A stretch of 64,000 nucleotides of DNA from Mactra quadrangularis (GCA_025267735.1 CM046294.1:34689222-34753221), one strand, 5' to 3'. Counted from the stretch's first letter, positions 28,001 through 35,544 are shown. Made by a program: numbers and translations. The notes: generated by a model from the letters alone, not told the origin.

Positions 28001-29092
28001 CATGTTACTTATAAATGAAGGAACAATTTTAGAAACCACAGTTAATGAATATTCTGTATCTTTCATGCTTTTATAGTATTCTTACTTAAACATAATGTGT
28101 TGTCATTTCTTCTCTAAGATGATGTCATTTATATTTTTTTTTTAAATTATATTTTCATCATATATTTTCATCAAATAACCCCACATTTCACTGTAAAGCA
28201 TTAAAACAATAATTACTAATCTAATGATCTTTATCTGTGTTACAGGATGCATTATTATGGAATAAACTAGGAGCAACATTAGCTAATGGTAGTAGAAGTG
28301 AAGAAGCTGTAGATGCTTATCATAATGCTTTACAATTATCCCCAGGTTTTATAAGATCAAGATATAATCTTGGTATAGCTTGTATCAATCTTGGAGCTCA
28401 TAGGTTAGTATACTGTATGTTATAGGTAGCCATCTAAGGTTCTGTGTCAAAAACGTTATATATACATATACATATAAAGTATATTACTCAGAAACTGATA
28501 GGTAGATGTTAGTTATTGTTAAAACAGCTTAAAACATTGAAAAATATATACTTATAAAATTCTTGTCCATAATAAACAAAGGATGACACAAGAATGTTGA
28601 AAGAAAATTTCCTTATTTCCATTGTTATATACCTCTTTGACCTTGTTAGGACAAGCCACTTTGTTCTGTCCTAGGCTAGATGTTGTATCTTTGTTCAGAT
28701 ATAACCTAGGTCTTTCAATTCCACAGTAATACACTGTATAACTGGCCATCCTTCCTCTCCCTATTCTTTTCAGAGTGGTGTCCAATATAATGCTACAACT
28801 TTTCCTTATTTTATGGCAAAATATAATGTGTGGTCTGTTATAAAATCATTTTGATTGATAGGTTTATTTGTCATTTATTTACAGAGAAGCTGTGGAACAT
28901 TTTCTAACTGCATTGAATTTACAGAAGAAAAGTCAAGGTGTACAGAATCCTAATGTTGTTATGTCTCAAAATATATGGAGTACATTAAGAATGGCTATAT
29001 CATTAATGGGTAAACCTGAACTATATGAACACTGTGATAAGAAGGATATTGATGCTTTAAACAAAGTATTTGGTATGAATGGAGGTTCTTGA
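890..29092 (+). CDS. PEX5: PEX5, peroxisomal targeting signal 1 receptor (5'-partial, 12 exons)
   Basis: Cytosolic shuttling receptor that binds C-terminal PTS1 signals and docks cargo at the peroxisomal membrane. Exons: 890-1013, 4550-4748, 6230-6365, 8214-8357, 13955-14058, 19101-19155, 21792-21935, 23181-23251, 24740-24925, 26101-26269, 28246-28403, 28885-29092. They sum to 1698 nt (565 codons plus TGA) and every junction keeps frame with AG/GT borders. The first half has an LVDEF motif and seven WxxxF/Y motifs (WANEF, WSNEY, WAEEY, WIDDF, WAQEF, WEEEF, WLTEY), the PEX14/PEX13-binding repeats of the family. From about residue 255 of the fragment comes the TPR domain, with near-identical family blocks such as [31 protein letters not shown] and [12 protein letters not shown]. 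The start codon and the conserved N-terminal cysteine exon lie left of the window. The 3' half is unmistakable; the N-terminal exons are assigned with nearly equal confidence. Confidence 0.97.
1014..2404. other. PEX5 intron, no feature seen
   Basis: AT-rich. Two loosely similar segments (1560-1760 and 2080-2260) share GTAGCTGGATG and AGGTCAAAGGTCAAC, suggesting an old local duplication. Confidence 0.45.
2405..2676 (+). mobile_element. tRNA-derived SINE family B, degenerate
   Basis: A-box-like TCAGTTGGTAGCATGC and body GGGCAAAGCATACTTTCATT matching 8950-9262; ends TATGGCGTTAGACCCAACAA. Abuts the Tigger-like element at 2690. Confidence 0.65.
2690..3362. mobile_element. Tigger/pogo-like non-autonomous element, 673 bp
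   Basis: Terminal inverted repeat CAGTATAACCTGCATTAA at both ends, flanked by TA (2688-2689 and 3363-3364). The CAGT start and TA target fit pogo/Tigger. Internal GCTGCTTA-type motifs recur near both ends. No transposase. Confidence 0.8.
3482..3835 (-). pseudogene. TE-associated CXC-like cysteine-rich fragment
   Basis: A 117-codon open frame ending [20 protein letters not shown], then [15 protein letters not shown]. This resembles the cysteine-rich CXC-like tail found on many animal transposon-related ORFs (pattern CxxCxCxKxGxxCxxxC), with some cysteines replaced. It lies inside a PEX5 intron in antisense. Most likely a fossil; no partner domain is visible next to it. Confidence 0.4.
3905..4190. 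repeat. 57-bp minisatellite, about 5 copies
   Basis: Units with CCAGAATGTTTAATTCGTAC and AGCTGCAGCTGCATATAGTA repeat with increasing divergence. Confidence 0.85.
4550..4748 (+). CDS. PEX5: PEX5 exon with WANEF, WSNEY and WAEEY
   Basis: Acceptor ttttttcag and donor gtattc. Three successive WxxxF/Y pentapeptides lie in one exon, matching the first three in vertebrate PEX5. The final Trp codon is split across the next junction (TG|G). Confidence 0.93.
4950..5842. mobile_element. Non-autonomous DNA transposon rich in CTAGTTTT motifs
   Basis: CAGGCTTCCCAGCA begins the element and its inverse ends it. Subterminal tracts of TTCCTAGTTTTT occur on both sides (4966-5050 and 5735-5825). Target duplication unclear (CATCT on both flanks); superfamily uncertain, possibly hAT. 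Confidence 0.55.
5985..6210 (+). mobile_element. tRNA-derived SINE family A, directly before a PEX5 exon
   Basis: B-box-like CAGGTTCAAACCTC near 6030, body with GACAAGAAATTTACCTAC and GTGGCTGAACATGTGTATG, matching 1-225. Its end lies about 20 nt before the acceptor at 6229. Confidence 0.7.
6230..6365 (+). CDS. PEX5: PEX5 exon with WIDDF and candidate PEX7-binding region
   Basis: Acceptor tattaccag, donor gtaaga. Encodes WIDDF followed by a [17 protein letters not shown] segment that aligns by eye with the part of long-isoform PEX5 around the PEX7-binding site. A SINE ends about 20 nt upstream of the acceptor. Confidence 0.92.
6366..8213. other. PEX5 intron, no gene or clear element seen
   Basis: AT-rich. 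Around 6400-6610 a motif of the type AATGAGATTGA(C/T)(C/T)TCATG recurs loosely. Confidence 0.45.
8214..8357 (+). CDS. PEX5: PEX5 exon with WAQEF
   Basis: 48 in-phase codons between acceptor ctccacag and donor gtatag. [13 protein letters not shown] matches the conserved FLKFVRQIGEG-type segment after the candidate PEX7-binding region; WAQEF follows. Confidence 0.92.
8430..8880. repeat. About 62-bp tandem repeat, about 5-7 degenerate copies
   Basis: CTACTGTTTGCTGTGAACCA and TTATTACTAAATCATGA recur; the central three copies are nearly identical. Confidence 0.8.
8950..9262 (+). mobile_element. tRNA-derived SINE family B, well preserved
   Basis: A-box-like AGCAGTTGGTAGCAGGC and B-box-like GTGGGTTCGATTTCC, then body CGGGCAGGGCATACTTTCGT, ending ACGGCGTTTATCCCAACAAA with an ACAAAC-rich tail. 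Confidence 0.75.
10016..10276 (+). mobile_element. Dispersed element family X, copy 1
   Basis: Starts TATACCCCCGCTTCGAAGAA and ends near CTCACAGATTTACTTGTT. Highly similar over its whole length to the inverse of 47820-48082. ATACCCCCGC occurs inverted near both sides of the core (10018 and 10222-10231). Confidence 0.75.
10898..10962. repeat. Long perfect-type hairpin with two CACGTG boxes
   Basis: GTTATTCTTTTTCACGTG pairs with CACGTGAAAAAGAACAAC, and the inner arms GGTTGATAT/ATATCAACT close on a loop of a few bases. The stem is about 30 bp with few mismatches. Confidence 0.75.
11287..11877. mobile_element. TA-flanked non-autonomous element, 591 bp
   Basis: Ends TAGTGCGGAC and GTCCGCACTA, extending imperfectly through ATTGACCC(C/T)GACCT, with TA on each side. 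Consistent with a Tc1/mariner-group MITE; no coding remnant seen. Confidence 0.7.
12052..12749. mobile_element. Tigger/pogo-like non-autonomous element, 698 bp
   Basis: CAGTGGAACCTGT at both ends in inverted orientation, TA on both flanks (12050-12051, 12750-12751). Subterminal copies of GGTCTTTGT. No transposase frame. Confidence 0.8.
13014..13536. mobile_element. hAT-type MITE, 523 bp, perfect 8-bp target duplication
   Basis: TAGGGGTGTAAC at both ends inverted, and GTAAAAAC repeated exactly at 13006-13013 and 13537-13544. Contains three tandem copies of an about 31-bp unit with CCGTATTGCAATATATTGCA at 13037-13125 and an ACCGGTT-rich right end. Confidence 0.85.
13955..14058 (+). CDS. PEX5: PEX5 exon with WEEEF
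   Basis: Acceptor aatttcag, donor gtaagc. Encodes [13 protein letters not shown] and the [12 protein letters not shown] segment equivalent to the conserved DVDFWDKLQ block. Leaves two bases (CA) completed by G from the next exon. Confidence 0.92.
14200..15050. other. PEX5 intron stretch, unclassified
   Basis: Includes GGGAGCCCATGCAAGCACGG and short frames with no recognisable protein. Slightly higher GC than its surroundings suggests an old insertion, but no ends were found. Confidence 0.3.
15600..15975 (-). mobile_element. Non-LTR (LINE) retrotransposon remnant, reverse transcriptase C terminus
   Basis: The reverse complement reads, across stops and frameshifts, [39 protein letters not shown] and [20 protein letters not shown]. 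This is the order and wording of the C-terminal end of non-LTR reverse transcriptase ORFs. The AT-rich stretch to about 15420 may be its 3' UTR. Confidence 0.7.
16041..17874. mobile_element. Fold-back element with GGGGGCAAATGT arrays in inverted arms
   Basis: Outer inverted ends share TTTAG...ACGAGTATAATACGCA (left 16039-16060, right 17847-17874). Inside, 16425-16590 carries five copies of ACATTTGCCCCC and 17315-17455 about six copies of its inverse, separated by about 720 bp without long frames. Tandemly repeated inverted arms are characteristic of fold-back transposons. Target duplication not resolved; outer and inner parts could be separate insertions. Confidence 0.6.
18118..18474 (-). mobile_element. 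9-bp-duplication MITE family M1, copy 1
   Basis: About 75% similar over its length to 43627-44024 in opposite orientation. Ends CAACCT and AGATTG; flanks acctgactt and gtctgactt agree at 7 of 9 positions. Confidence 0.7.
19101..19155 (+). CDS. PEX5: PEX5 exon with WLTEY
   Basis: A 55-nt exon between acceptor cttgtttcag and donor gtattt. Encodes the last aromatic pentapeptide WLTEY and ends in phase 0 just before the TPR half. Confidence 0.9.
19430..20600. repeat. Degenerate about 150-190-bp tandem repeat, 6-7 copies
   Basis: Copies share TATCTCTGCCATTTATGG, AATGATTACATACCATGTGA and CTCTACCTGGCTTAATTATG. The head (AGCCGGATTTTTCAACGAAA) matches a second locus at 30417. Confidence 0.75.
19560..19652 (-). 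mobile_element. Short LINE fragment, second copy
   Basis: Reverse complement reads [20 protein letters not shown], about 85% identical by eye to 15700-15785. It is fused to a degenerate tandem repeat family starting at 19430. Confidence 0.6.
21475..21684. mobile_element. Short TTAA-flanked element with internal repeats, 210 bp
   Basis: TTAA at both edges and ACAGGG/CCCTGT termini. The left half consists of four copies of a GGGCAAGTGTG(T/A)CTTAAGT unit at 21478-21600. piggyBac- or Kolobok-like by target only. Confidence 0.6.
21792..21935 (+). CDS. PEX5: PEX5 exon, start of TPR domain
   Basis: 48 codons. [10 protein letters not shown] then [25 protein letters not shown], the first TPR of the PTS1-binding domain. 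Acceptor attacag, donor gtatgt. A 51-bp minisatellite starts about 30 nt after the donor. Confidence 0.96.
21965..22535. repeat. 51-bp minisatellite, about 11 copies
   Basis: Unit includes CACCAGTTTATAGTATAGTT and TTGCTTTGAGGATTAATTG; almost identical copies in a PEX5 intron. The period is a multiple of three and gives a spurious long frame on the - strand. Confidence 0.93.
23181..23251 (+). CDS. PEX5: PEX5 exon, TPR block [13 protein letters not shown]
   Basis: 71-nt exon, acceptor atatttcag, donor gtatgt. The block is nearly invariant in the family. A 30-bp minisatellite begins about 130 nt downstream. Confidence 0.96.
23383..24028. repeat. 30-bp minisatellite, about 21 copies
   Basis: Unit GCAGTGATCTACACATGATA plus TATAAACACG. 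The unit is a multiple of three and lacks stops in several frames, so 230-251-codon frames exist on both strands. These are not treated as genes. Confidence 0.95.
24060..24355. repeat. About 52-bp tandem repeat, 5 copies
   Basis: GCTTGTAGAGCAAGAGACAA and GATTGGCTAGATCCAGTACT recur, first copies shorter and diverged. Confidence 0.8.
24372..24662 (-). mobile_element. tRNA-derived SINE family C, copy 1
   Basis: Inverted: A-box region GATAGCGCAGTTGGTAGCGC and B-box GGTTCGAATCC, body with CAGGAAAGCTAGGTTAGGTG and a tail ending in ATAAATAAATA. Confidence 0.8.
24740..24925 (+). CDS. PEX5: PEX5 exon, TPR block [22 protein letters not shown]
   Basis: Acceptor ttatttcag, donor gtaagt. Encodes the [15 protein letters not shown] block conserved in the receptor, then a divergent linker. 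Confidence 0.96.
25235..26020. repeat. About 160-bp degenerate tandem repeat, 4-5 copies
   Basis: Copies share ACCTAGATTCACTAAATTTT, GTAGCCCTTGTGTCAAGGAT and AAAGGTCAAGGTCACAGGGA. Ends close to the acceptor of the PEX5 exon at 26101. Confidence 0.75.
26101..26269 (+). CDS. PEX5: PEX5 exon, TPR block [23 protein letters not shown]
   Basis: Acceptor tttctttcag, donor CCCAAG|gtatgt. The last 15 nt of the exon form part of the first unit of the 23-bp tandem array that fills the start of the next intron. Confidence 0.97.
26255..27215 (+). repeat. 23-bp minisatellite containing a PEX5 5' splice site, about 41 copies
   Basis: The first unit (26255-26277) spans the exon end and donor: ACAAGTGAGACCCAAG then GTATGTT. 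Later units read GTTAGAACTAAGGTATGTTA followed by CAA, and a few keep GTGAGACC or AAGACCC. Almost every unit retains AAG|GTATGT. Confidence 0.95.
27394..27522. mobile_element. Small TA-flanked MITE, 129 bp
   Basis: CAGTAAAGTTCT at both ends, inverted, flanked by TA. Same CAGT terminus as the two Tigger-like elements but much shorter. Confidence 0.7.
27735..27905 (-). mobile_element. tRNA-derived SINE, inverted partial copy
   Basis: Reverse complement has ATGGTGTAGTTGTTAGCATG as A-box region and GGATTCAAGCCTGG as B-box, followed by GTATGACC... and AGTACTGGTGATAGA, which resembles the family C body. Confidence 0.6.
28246..28403 (+). CDS. PEX5: PEX5 exon, TPR block [12 protein letters not shown] to [15 protein letters not shown]
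   Basis: Acceptor gtgttacag, donor gttagt. Contains the most conserved PTS1-binding TPR segments, including the RSRYNLGI motif. Confidence 0.97.
28885..29092 (+). CDS. PEX5: PEX5 terminal coding exon
   Basis: Acceptor tttacag. Encodes [29 protein letters not shown] and the short C-terminal end [10 protein letters not shown], then TGA. This end matches the usual family end, so the TGA is a genuine stop. The frame reopens immediately after it. Confidence 0.97.
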
Positions 29093-29116
29093 TGGCATTC
29101 TATCCATGTAAAATCT

Positions 29117-30061
29117 ATGGTTGACTTGTCCCATGTAAATGGCTCAAATTTTATTAAAAATTGTCCAAGAAAAGTAAGTGATTTATTTAATGATATTACT
29201 GACATTCTTGAAGATGATATGGATGACAGAGACCATTTGATGGAAGTTGAAGAACAAATTAAAAGAAAAGTAAATAGTGGCACTGATGTTCTAAGAGTTG
29301 AAACTGTAGAATTGAATATTGATTTCACCAAAGAAAGTGATACTATAGATGAAATGGTAGGAAAAATGCAATCTGAATCAGACACATTATTGAACATAAA
29401 TAAAGCATCTGATAAAGAGTTAAATGATTGTGATAATGTATTTTATGTAAGGTATGATGGAAACACAAGAAATATGCAAGATACTGATAGTATTAGACCA
29501 GTAAGTATTGGAAATTCTGGTCAAATTGTTGGTAGCTTGTTAGATAACGTTTACGTGTATGAAGCTGGATTATCTCATGGAGCCTCAAGGAATTGTATTT
29601 CTTTTAATGATGATCTGGAACAAGAAAGGATTGATGCTGGTAGTGGTTTAACTAAGGTTGATACAGGCTTTGAAAGATGTATGACTGATGGTATAAAGTG
29701 TGAATGTCATTTGAATGAAGATTTCAAAAACATTGAAATTAAAAGAAATGTTGTGAAGAATGATGAAAGCCTTAGAAAGTGTTCCATTGATGTGCCTAAG
29801 GCTGTCAACAGAAATCATACTAGTAAATCTCATGATATAATTTTATGTGAATGCCATGAAATGAAAGATGAAATTAGAAGTACAGTACACAAGAATTATG
29901 AGATGAATATAAATGGTAAACATTTTGATGGTTATATCACTGCAGTCAGAGATGACAATAATACAGGAAAATGTTCTCATCAATTAGATCAGAGTTTTGT
30001 AGACAACATAAACTATGTTGATATTACTTTACCTGGTGTTCTAAAATCTATATTTGAATAA
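29117..30061 (+). CDS. 314-codon open frame in the PEX5 3' region, unknown function
   Basis: Seen: a single uninterrupted frame from ATG 29117 to TAA 30061. It begins 24 nt after the PEX5 TGA and is in the same frame, so only one stop separates PEX5 from about 322 further sense codons. The AATAAA signal overlaps the TAA. The predicted protein is hydrophilic, with an acidic stretch near residues 28-46 (ILEDDMDDRD), repeated CECH motifs at residues 195-198 and 244-247, no signal peptide and no membrane helix. Codons favour A/T at the third position, as in PEX5. No family recognised. No good polypyrimidine acceptor is visible before it, so it is probably on the same mRNA. The ATG context is mediocre (T at -3, G at +4). 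Alternatives: second cistron, readthrough extension, or a decayed exon that is still open. The open frame is certain; expression as protein is inference. Confidence 0.55.
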   Translation: MVDLSHVNGSNFIKNCPRKVSDLFNDITDILEDDMDDRDHLMEVEEQIKRKVNSGTDVLRVETVELNIDFTKESDTIDEMVGKMQSESDTLLNINKASDKELNDCDNVFYVRYDGNTRNMQDTDSIRPVSIGNSGQIVGSLLDNVYVYEAGLSHGASRNCISFNDDLEQERIDAGSGLTKVDTGFERCMTDGIKCECHLNEDFKNIEIKRNVVKNDESLRKCSIDVPKAVNRNHTSKSHDIILCECHEMKDEIRSTVHKNYEMNINGKHFDGYITAVRDDNNTGKCSHQLDQSFVDNINYVDITLPGVLKSIFE

Positions 30062-30062
30062 A
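30057..30062 (+). promoter_or_regulatory. AATAAA polyadenylation signal overlapping the downstream ORF stop
   Basis: AATAAA includes the TAA that ends the 314-codon frame. It is the first AATAAA after the PEX5 stop and would end an mRNA containing both frames near 30080. Confidence 0.6.
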
Positions 30063-30416
30063 ATCATGCTGTTGTATACAGTTAGTATTGGTGTGTCTGT
30101 GATAGAGGATCTTTTCTTTAATAACAATGACTCATGCCACCTATTGAAACATTTAAAACCTTTATTTTTGAAAGAAAAAACATAAAAATCTTTTCTTTTT
30201 AAGAAAACACCTTTAAAAGTGAGAAAAAAACTGTATTTTCAACATGAAATCTTAATTTTCTTCAAAATGAGATGGCCAACCAAAATTGATCCATTTTGTG
30301 GATAATTACTTTCAAAGTTAGGCTACTTAAAACTTTAATATTTAAGGTTAAAACATTTCAAACTGAATATATTTAGTTCTCATAAAGATATTGGATTAAA
30401 AGTTGGTATGCTTATT

Positions 30417-30740
30417 TATGAGCCAGATTTTTCAACGAAAAAGTTTGGCTTATAGTTTGGTGAAAACCGGGGGGGGGGGGGGGAGGGGCTATGCGACTGG
30501 GCTGGTGTCTTTGACAATTGTGTTAATGGTTTTTTTTTACTATATTTTTTTGCCATTTATTGTCAGATCTTTATGAAACTTCATACAATGATAACATACC
30601 ATGTAATGAATGATAATAAAGCCTACCTGGCTTTATTATGGATTAATTCCTTAGTAATTTTTGGGTTAAAGTTGGATATCTCTGTCATTTATGGTCAGGT
30701 CTTGATGAAAAATATGATGCAGCTTTAATGTGGTTTCCAC
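30417..30740. repeat. Second copy of the AGCCGGATTTTTCAACG repeat family
   Basis: Starts ATGAGCCAGATTTTTCAACG and contains the same TGCCATTTATTGTCAGATC and CTACCTGGCTTTATTATGG blocks as 19430-20600; interrupted by a 15-base G run at 30469-30483. Confidence 0.75.
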
Positions 30741-32307
30741 ATTACATTTCTTGTTAATACTATATCTACACAACTACAAAGGTATGTAACTCTTGATGAA
30801 TTGTTTTGGGAGTTGTGCCCCTTTAATAGTACTTAAAAGTGATAAATTTTCAATATTCATTAGGATATTTTAATAAAAAGCAATTTTGTTTAAAGATAAG
30901 CCTTGCCATGAGCAAAACACTTAAAAAGTCAAGCACACTGTCCTTAGACTGCTCTTATCATAATTTTTTCCTAATGTTACAATTTAAGAATTAACAATTT
31001 CTTTTAATTAAACCTAAAATTCATAAGTTACTTGATTGGGTTTAATTCATACCCTTAAAACTAACAGCAGATTTGAAATGACATTTTAGCACATGCAGTA
31101 GCAGTATAAAACCGTCGGCTTGTTTGTCAACAGCCTATTTTAAAATGACGTCGTTTCGTGGAATTTTTTAAATGCGTATTTTCAATGGTGTGTAAAAAAA
31201 TATCAAATGCGCATGCACACACTCGAAATTAACCATGTGGGGCCAGAGGTTAGATCGAGAATCTTGATAACCTTGGGGTATAAGAATGTAGGAAACTGGC
31301 CAATGATATGACTGTTATATAATTGTATGTTGCTATCACATGACTGCATATTTTTCTTGTTTTTGTTTATTTACAACTATTTTGATAGGTGTTCTTTAAA
31401 GCAATACTGTACTTATGTAGCTATGTTAGTGATTTTTATGAGAATTTATTTATATATTAATTCTCAGGAACACTAGAGTAAGACAAGTTAGGAATATAAA
31501 CAATTAAGGAACTACTATGGTTTTCTGCTGGGTCTAAAGGTTGGTATGATAAACTTCCTTCCAGGCAAGTTAAGCTTCAATCAATTTGATGAAAGTTTTC
31601 AGTCCTGAAATTCTGGATTTCAGGAATTTGAAAAGATGTTTAGTTTTCTATGCAAAAACTGCTAAAACCATGAAATTGCAGATTTCATTTATTTTAAACT
31701 CACCTTTGAAGGTTGATCTCGTGTCATATTCTTCATTGAAAATTCAACAATATGTCAGTTGATATGTTCATGTATTCAATAGTGAATAAAAAGATCATAA
31801 AATTGTGGAGAAAATTGGACCTGCTTTGATTTCTATATGAAGAAAAGAGAAAAACATTGAAGTAGGCTGGATTGTTGATAAACTGGTTAATGTATAACCA
31901 TTACATACCAATACTTTGTTGTAAATATCAGATTTTACATGGAACCTCTCTATTCAAATCTTCTCAAATATGTTGTGGTGTTTTTTTTCTTAGTATAAAA
32001 GGTACTATACATGTATACTCTATATAAAAGTTTATGATTTTAGTTACAAATTTTCAGATTAACACTTAAACTTCCCGTATAATATAATTGTTGTGAAATT
32101 AATAATTTGATTTTGTTAAATTCTAATAAAATGTCAGCAATTATTAACCCAGTGATTCAAATGCTTTATTACTTCTGTACTCACATTCAATAAAAATTGA
32201 TATCTGTATTTATGTATGTTGTTTATTGAGCTAATATCAAGTATTTAAAATAGTGGGGTAAATGTATGTGCCTCTGATAGTTGTATGTATTATGATGCAG
32301 TATTTAA
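30741..32307. other. Intergenic, nothing supported
   Basis: AT-rich unique-looking DNA between the PEX5 locus and the hAT element at 32308. A weak relative of mini-MITE M2 (GAGGTTAGATCGAGAATCTT, near 31247) is the only hint of structure. Confidence 0.4.
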
Positions 32308-33048
32308 TAGGGCTGCAACGATTCGATACATCGAAACTCGAATGCAAGGGTGCCGATTCGATTTCAATTCGGGAGCCGCGAGTTTCAATTTGATACTGAC
32401 TTTTAAACGTGTCTACATAAGTTATAATGATAAAAGCAAAGGGGCACCTAAAAGACAAAGTATGTTGACAGTGAAACTGGGTTTCACTTTACTACATTTC
32501 TTTAAAATTTCCATTACGATTTTAAGTAGCATGTCTTGGAAACTCTGTTCCAAAAATACATTTTATAGTATATGCCTGATCCTATGCTAATTGGGTCGGT
32601 GTGATTGAATTTTACCTGTTCTGACAAACCGGAAGTTTTTAGGCTTCGCATGCCTAAGTCAAGTTTTGATGTTAGTTAATTCAAATTTAAATATATTTGC
32701 CTACACAGTGTAGGTTTATGTTATATGTACAGTGGTATATCAAGAACTGCACCTTTCTACAATTTATGCTCCATGCTGTCTATACGTTTTTAGTTGATAT
32801 TACATTAATAATACATTTTCGCGACCTTTACATTCGTACCCAATCCATTTCATACTTGAATAAAGCAAATATTAATTTAGCAGATTTTCGAGTTTGTGTT
32901 ATCAAATTTCAGTAACACTTTTATTTAATCAATATTGTTTAGTTTTAAGCTCAAATAAATGTATAAATGCATATTTGGAGTAAATTATATTAATAAATGA
33001 ATCTAATCGAAGAATTCGAAGACTTTCCGGTGAATCGTTGCAGCTCTA
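32308..33048. mobile_element. hAT-type MITE, 741 bp, perfect 8-bp target duplication
   Basis: TAGGGCTGCAACGATTC and its inverse (GAATCGTTGCAGCTCTA) at the ends, with GTATTTAA duplicated at 32300-32307 and 33049-33056. Terminus and 8-bp duplication are hAT hallmarks. No transposase. Confidence 0.85.
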
Positions 33049-33436
33049 GTATTTAACAATACATGTAATCTCCTATTGCCATCAGTAATTTTCTTGAACA
33101 TCAAATTAAAAAGATTTGTATGTTTGCTTTTAGTAATTTCTATTAATCATTGTATTGTTAGTTCACGTACATCAACCAAAGATCAGGAATACATTTACAT
33201 TACTACTTATAGCCTGTTCACATTGACCCCATGAAAATAATGAAACTATTTGTGTGTAACATGTATTCTATCAATTAGCTGCAGTGTGATTACTTAATTA
33301 TGTTATTAATTTGTCATCAAAATGAACATGCTATACTCAGAGTTTTTGTTGAATGAAGTGTTACATTTGATAAATAGAATGTTATGTTGATTATGATATC
33401 TAGAAATTTGATGATTTAGTATTTGATACATGTATA

Positions 33437-33659
33437 CACTAGTGTTCAAAAGTTTCTTTACATATTTAATATTTTGCATAATTATTATCTTTAGTTCTTT
33501 ATGAAATAAATATTGTTGACACATTTTGTTTTACTGTATATTTTTAATGTATAAAAGAATAAAATTGATGGATTATGGTAAACTATATACGTATATTTGA
33601 GAAGTATATTTGAAAACATCAAAATTTGAGATGTGTAAAGAAACTTTTGAACCCCAGTG
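33437..33659. mobile_element. Tc1/mariner-type MITE, 223 bp
   Basis: Ends CACTAGTGTTCAAAAGTTTC and the inverse of CACTGGGGTTCAAAAGTTTC, continuing TTTACA, with TA on both flanks (33435-33436, 33660-33661). Confidence 0.8.
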
Positions 33660-33804
33660 TATAAAGATAGTTCATGTGTAAAATGTTTTTGAAACAATTT
33701 AATTGTTATGTATGATTGTTATATGATTGTTTTACAAAGTGATATTTTTATGCAACAGAAATTATGTATTATTAAAAGATAACTAGATACTTGAGTCTTT
33801 GTTT

Positions 33805-33885
33805 TTTTTGTGATAGTGAATACATTTGTGATAGTGAATACATTTGTGATAGTGAATACATTTGTGATAGTGAATACATTTCAGC
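33805..33885. repeat. 18-bp minisatellite, 4 copies
   Basis: TGTGATAGTGAATACATT repeated exactly. Confidence 0.9.
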
Positions 33886-34029
33886 TTGATTGTGGTACCA
33901 TGGTATTTTGACACATTGATAATAGTGGGTTTGACCAAAGAAATTTACATGGTAATTTTTAAAGTCTTCTTCCATTAACATGTTCAGACGACATTACAAT
34001 TGTGTACATAATTCAAAATCACCTTGAGG

Positions 34030-34175
34030 CATGTAATACACTTACAGTACCCATTTACACCTGGGTGTAGGTACATTTCTTGCTCAAGAAAATTAGCAGT
34101 GCCCCTAATGGGGTTCAAACCCGGGACATCTGAATCTCTAAGTGCTATCCTTACTTTAGATCACTACTCCTACAA
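34030..34175 (-). mobile_element. tRNA-derived SINE family A, inverted partial copy
   Basis: Reverse complement carries GGGTTTGAACCCC and the TTTTCTTGAGCAAGAAATG plus ACCCAGGTGTAAATGGG segments of family A. Confidence 0.65.
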
Positions 34176-34289
34176 ATTGTAATTTTGCAAGTCATTCACA
34201 TCAAATTCAACAAGAATTTCCATTCTGATTGCTTAGCATTGGAGAACCAAGGAATAAGTTTGAAAATGATTTATTTAATAATATACAGT

Positions 34290-34415
34290 TTAATCCCGAT
34301 TATCTGAAATTGAATCTAACGAATATCAGTGATTATCTGAAATTGGATCGAACGTTTATCATTGATTATCTGAAATTGGATCTAACGAATATCATTGATT
34401 ATCTAAAATTATCGT
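34290..34415. repeat. 36-bp tandem repeat, 3-4 copies
   Basis: GATTATCTGAAATTGGATCT and AACGAATATCAT recur. Confidence 0.8.
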
Positions 34416-35091
34416 TTGGTACTGAACATTTTGCTATACAAAATATATTAAACCACTCTACATCATCTAAATGGGTTATCCAAATATCATGGATTGAACA
34501 ATCTTAAATTTTGGACCCTATGTCACTATGAAAAGAAAATTATTGATTTTCACAAATTTTATCTAATGGTGGTCAACTCTGAAGGTCAAAAAGACTCCTT
34601 AATATAGGCACACATATAAAAAGGATTGAAAAATATACATACATGTATAATATATATTACATTGTACATGTACAATGAAATGTCAAAATCGATATAATTT
34701 TTGCAAAGTATTGAATGTTAGTAAAATTTTAATTGTAAAAGATACAGTTGTAATTATCAATTAAAGTAAACTTGTTTCACTAGAAAATTAGTTTTAATGA
34801 AAAAATGGTTTATTGTTTGTTATTCATTCTTTGCATTTGAAAGTATTGATATTAATCATATGATGATTATTTGTTAGAGACAATAGTCTAAACCTACCCT
34901 AGTTAGAATGTGTCATATTTATTGTTATGTGAAGTATGTGCATATTATTGTTTTATTATCATGATTCCAATGTATGTATTTTGACTTATGAATAGAATAT
35001 CTTAAACTACATGCTAATTTGCTTAATATACTTTATTTTTTACATATTTGAGACGTGTATTATGAATGTTCATACGTAGTAACAGTCTTAA

Positions 35092-35544
35092 CCCTTAACT
35101 GGTCAATCCCGCATTTTTACATTTCTGGACTCACCCTTCAAAATGGCCGCCACAGCCTTGAAAGTTGTCTAAAAAATAATCTTTATTTCTTGCACCTTCC
35201 CTATCAAAAGATGTCTCAGGGAGGTCCCAAAGAGGGGATGTGCCCAAGAATCGCCAGAAAAAAATTGGGGTTATTGAGTGCAGAAAAATGCTGATAAGAA
35301 AACATATTTTAGTCTTTGAAAAGAACTGGCACTTCAGACGTTATTTTGGAGAATATTACTGAATGAAATGCAAAGTTTGGGTTGAAAAAGATTAAAAATT
35401 GCATTTTTTGCCCTTTTTGCTTGGCTCCCCATGGTAACTGGGATCGGGCTCAACTTGCTTTTTCTGAAAGACAGTCATCCAGGGAATATCTTGGCCAAGT
35501 TGCATATCTGTCGGCTAACCACCCATGTTGCAACCAGTAATGGG
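35092..35544. mobile_element. piggyBac-like MITE, 453 bp, TTAA flanks
   Basis: TTAA at 35088-35091 and 35545-35548; terminal CCCTTAACTGG against CCCATTACTGG on the inverse end. CCC...GGG termini at TTAA are typical of piggyBac. No transposase. Confidence 0.75.

Noticed and set aside
29090..29092. Selenocysteine reading of the PEX5 TGA
   Set aside because: The codon sits at the conserved family C terminus, and no SECIS-like structure was recognised downstream.
28966..29397. 143-codon - frame
   Set aside because: Shadow of the PEX5 last exon and the downstream + frame; a serine/leucine-rich antisense translation without homology.
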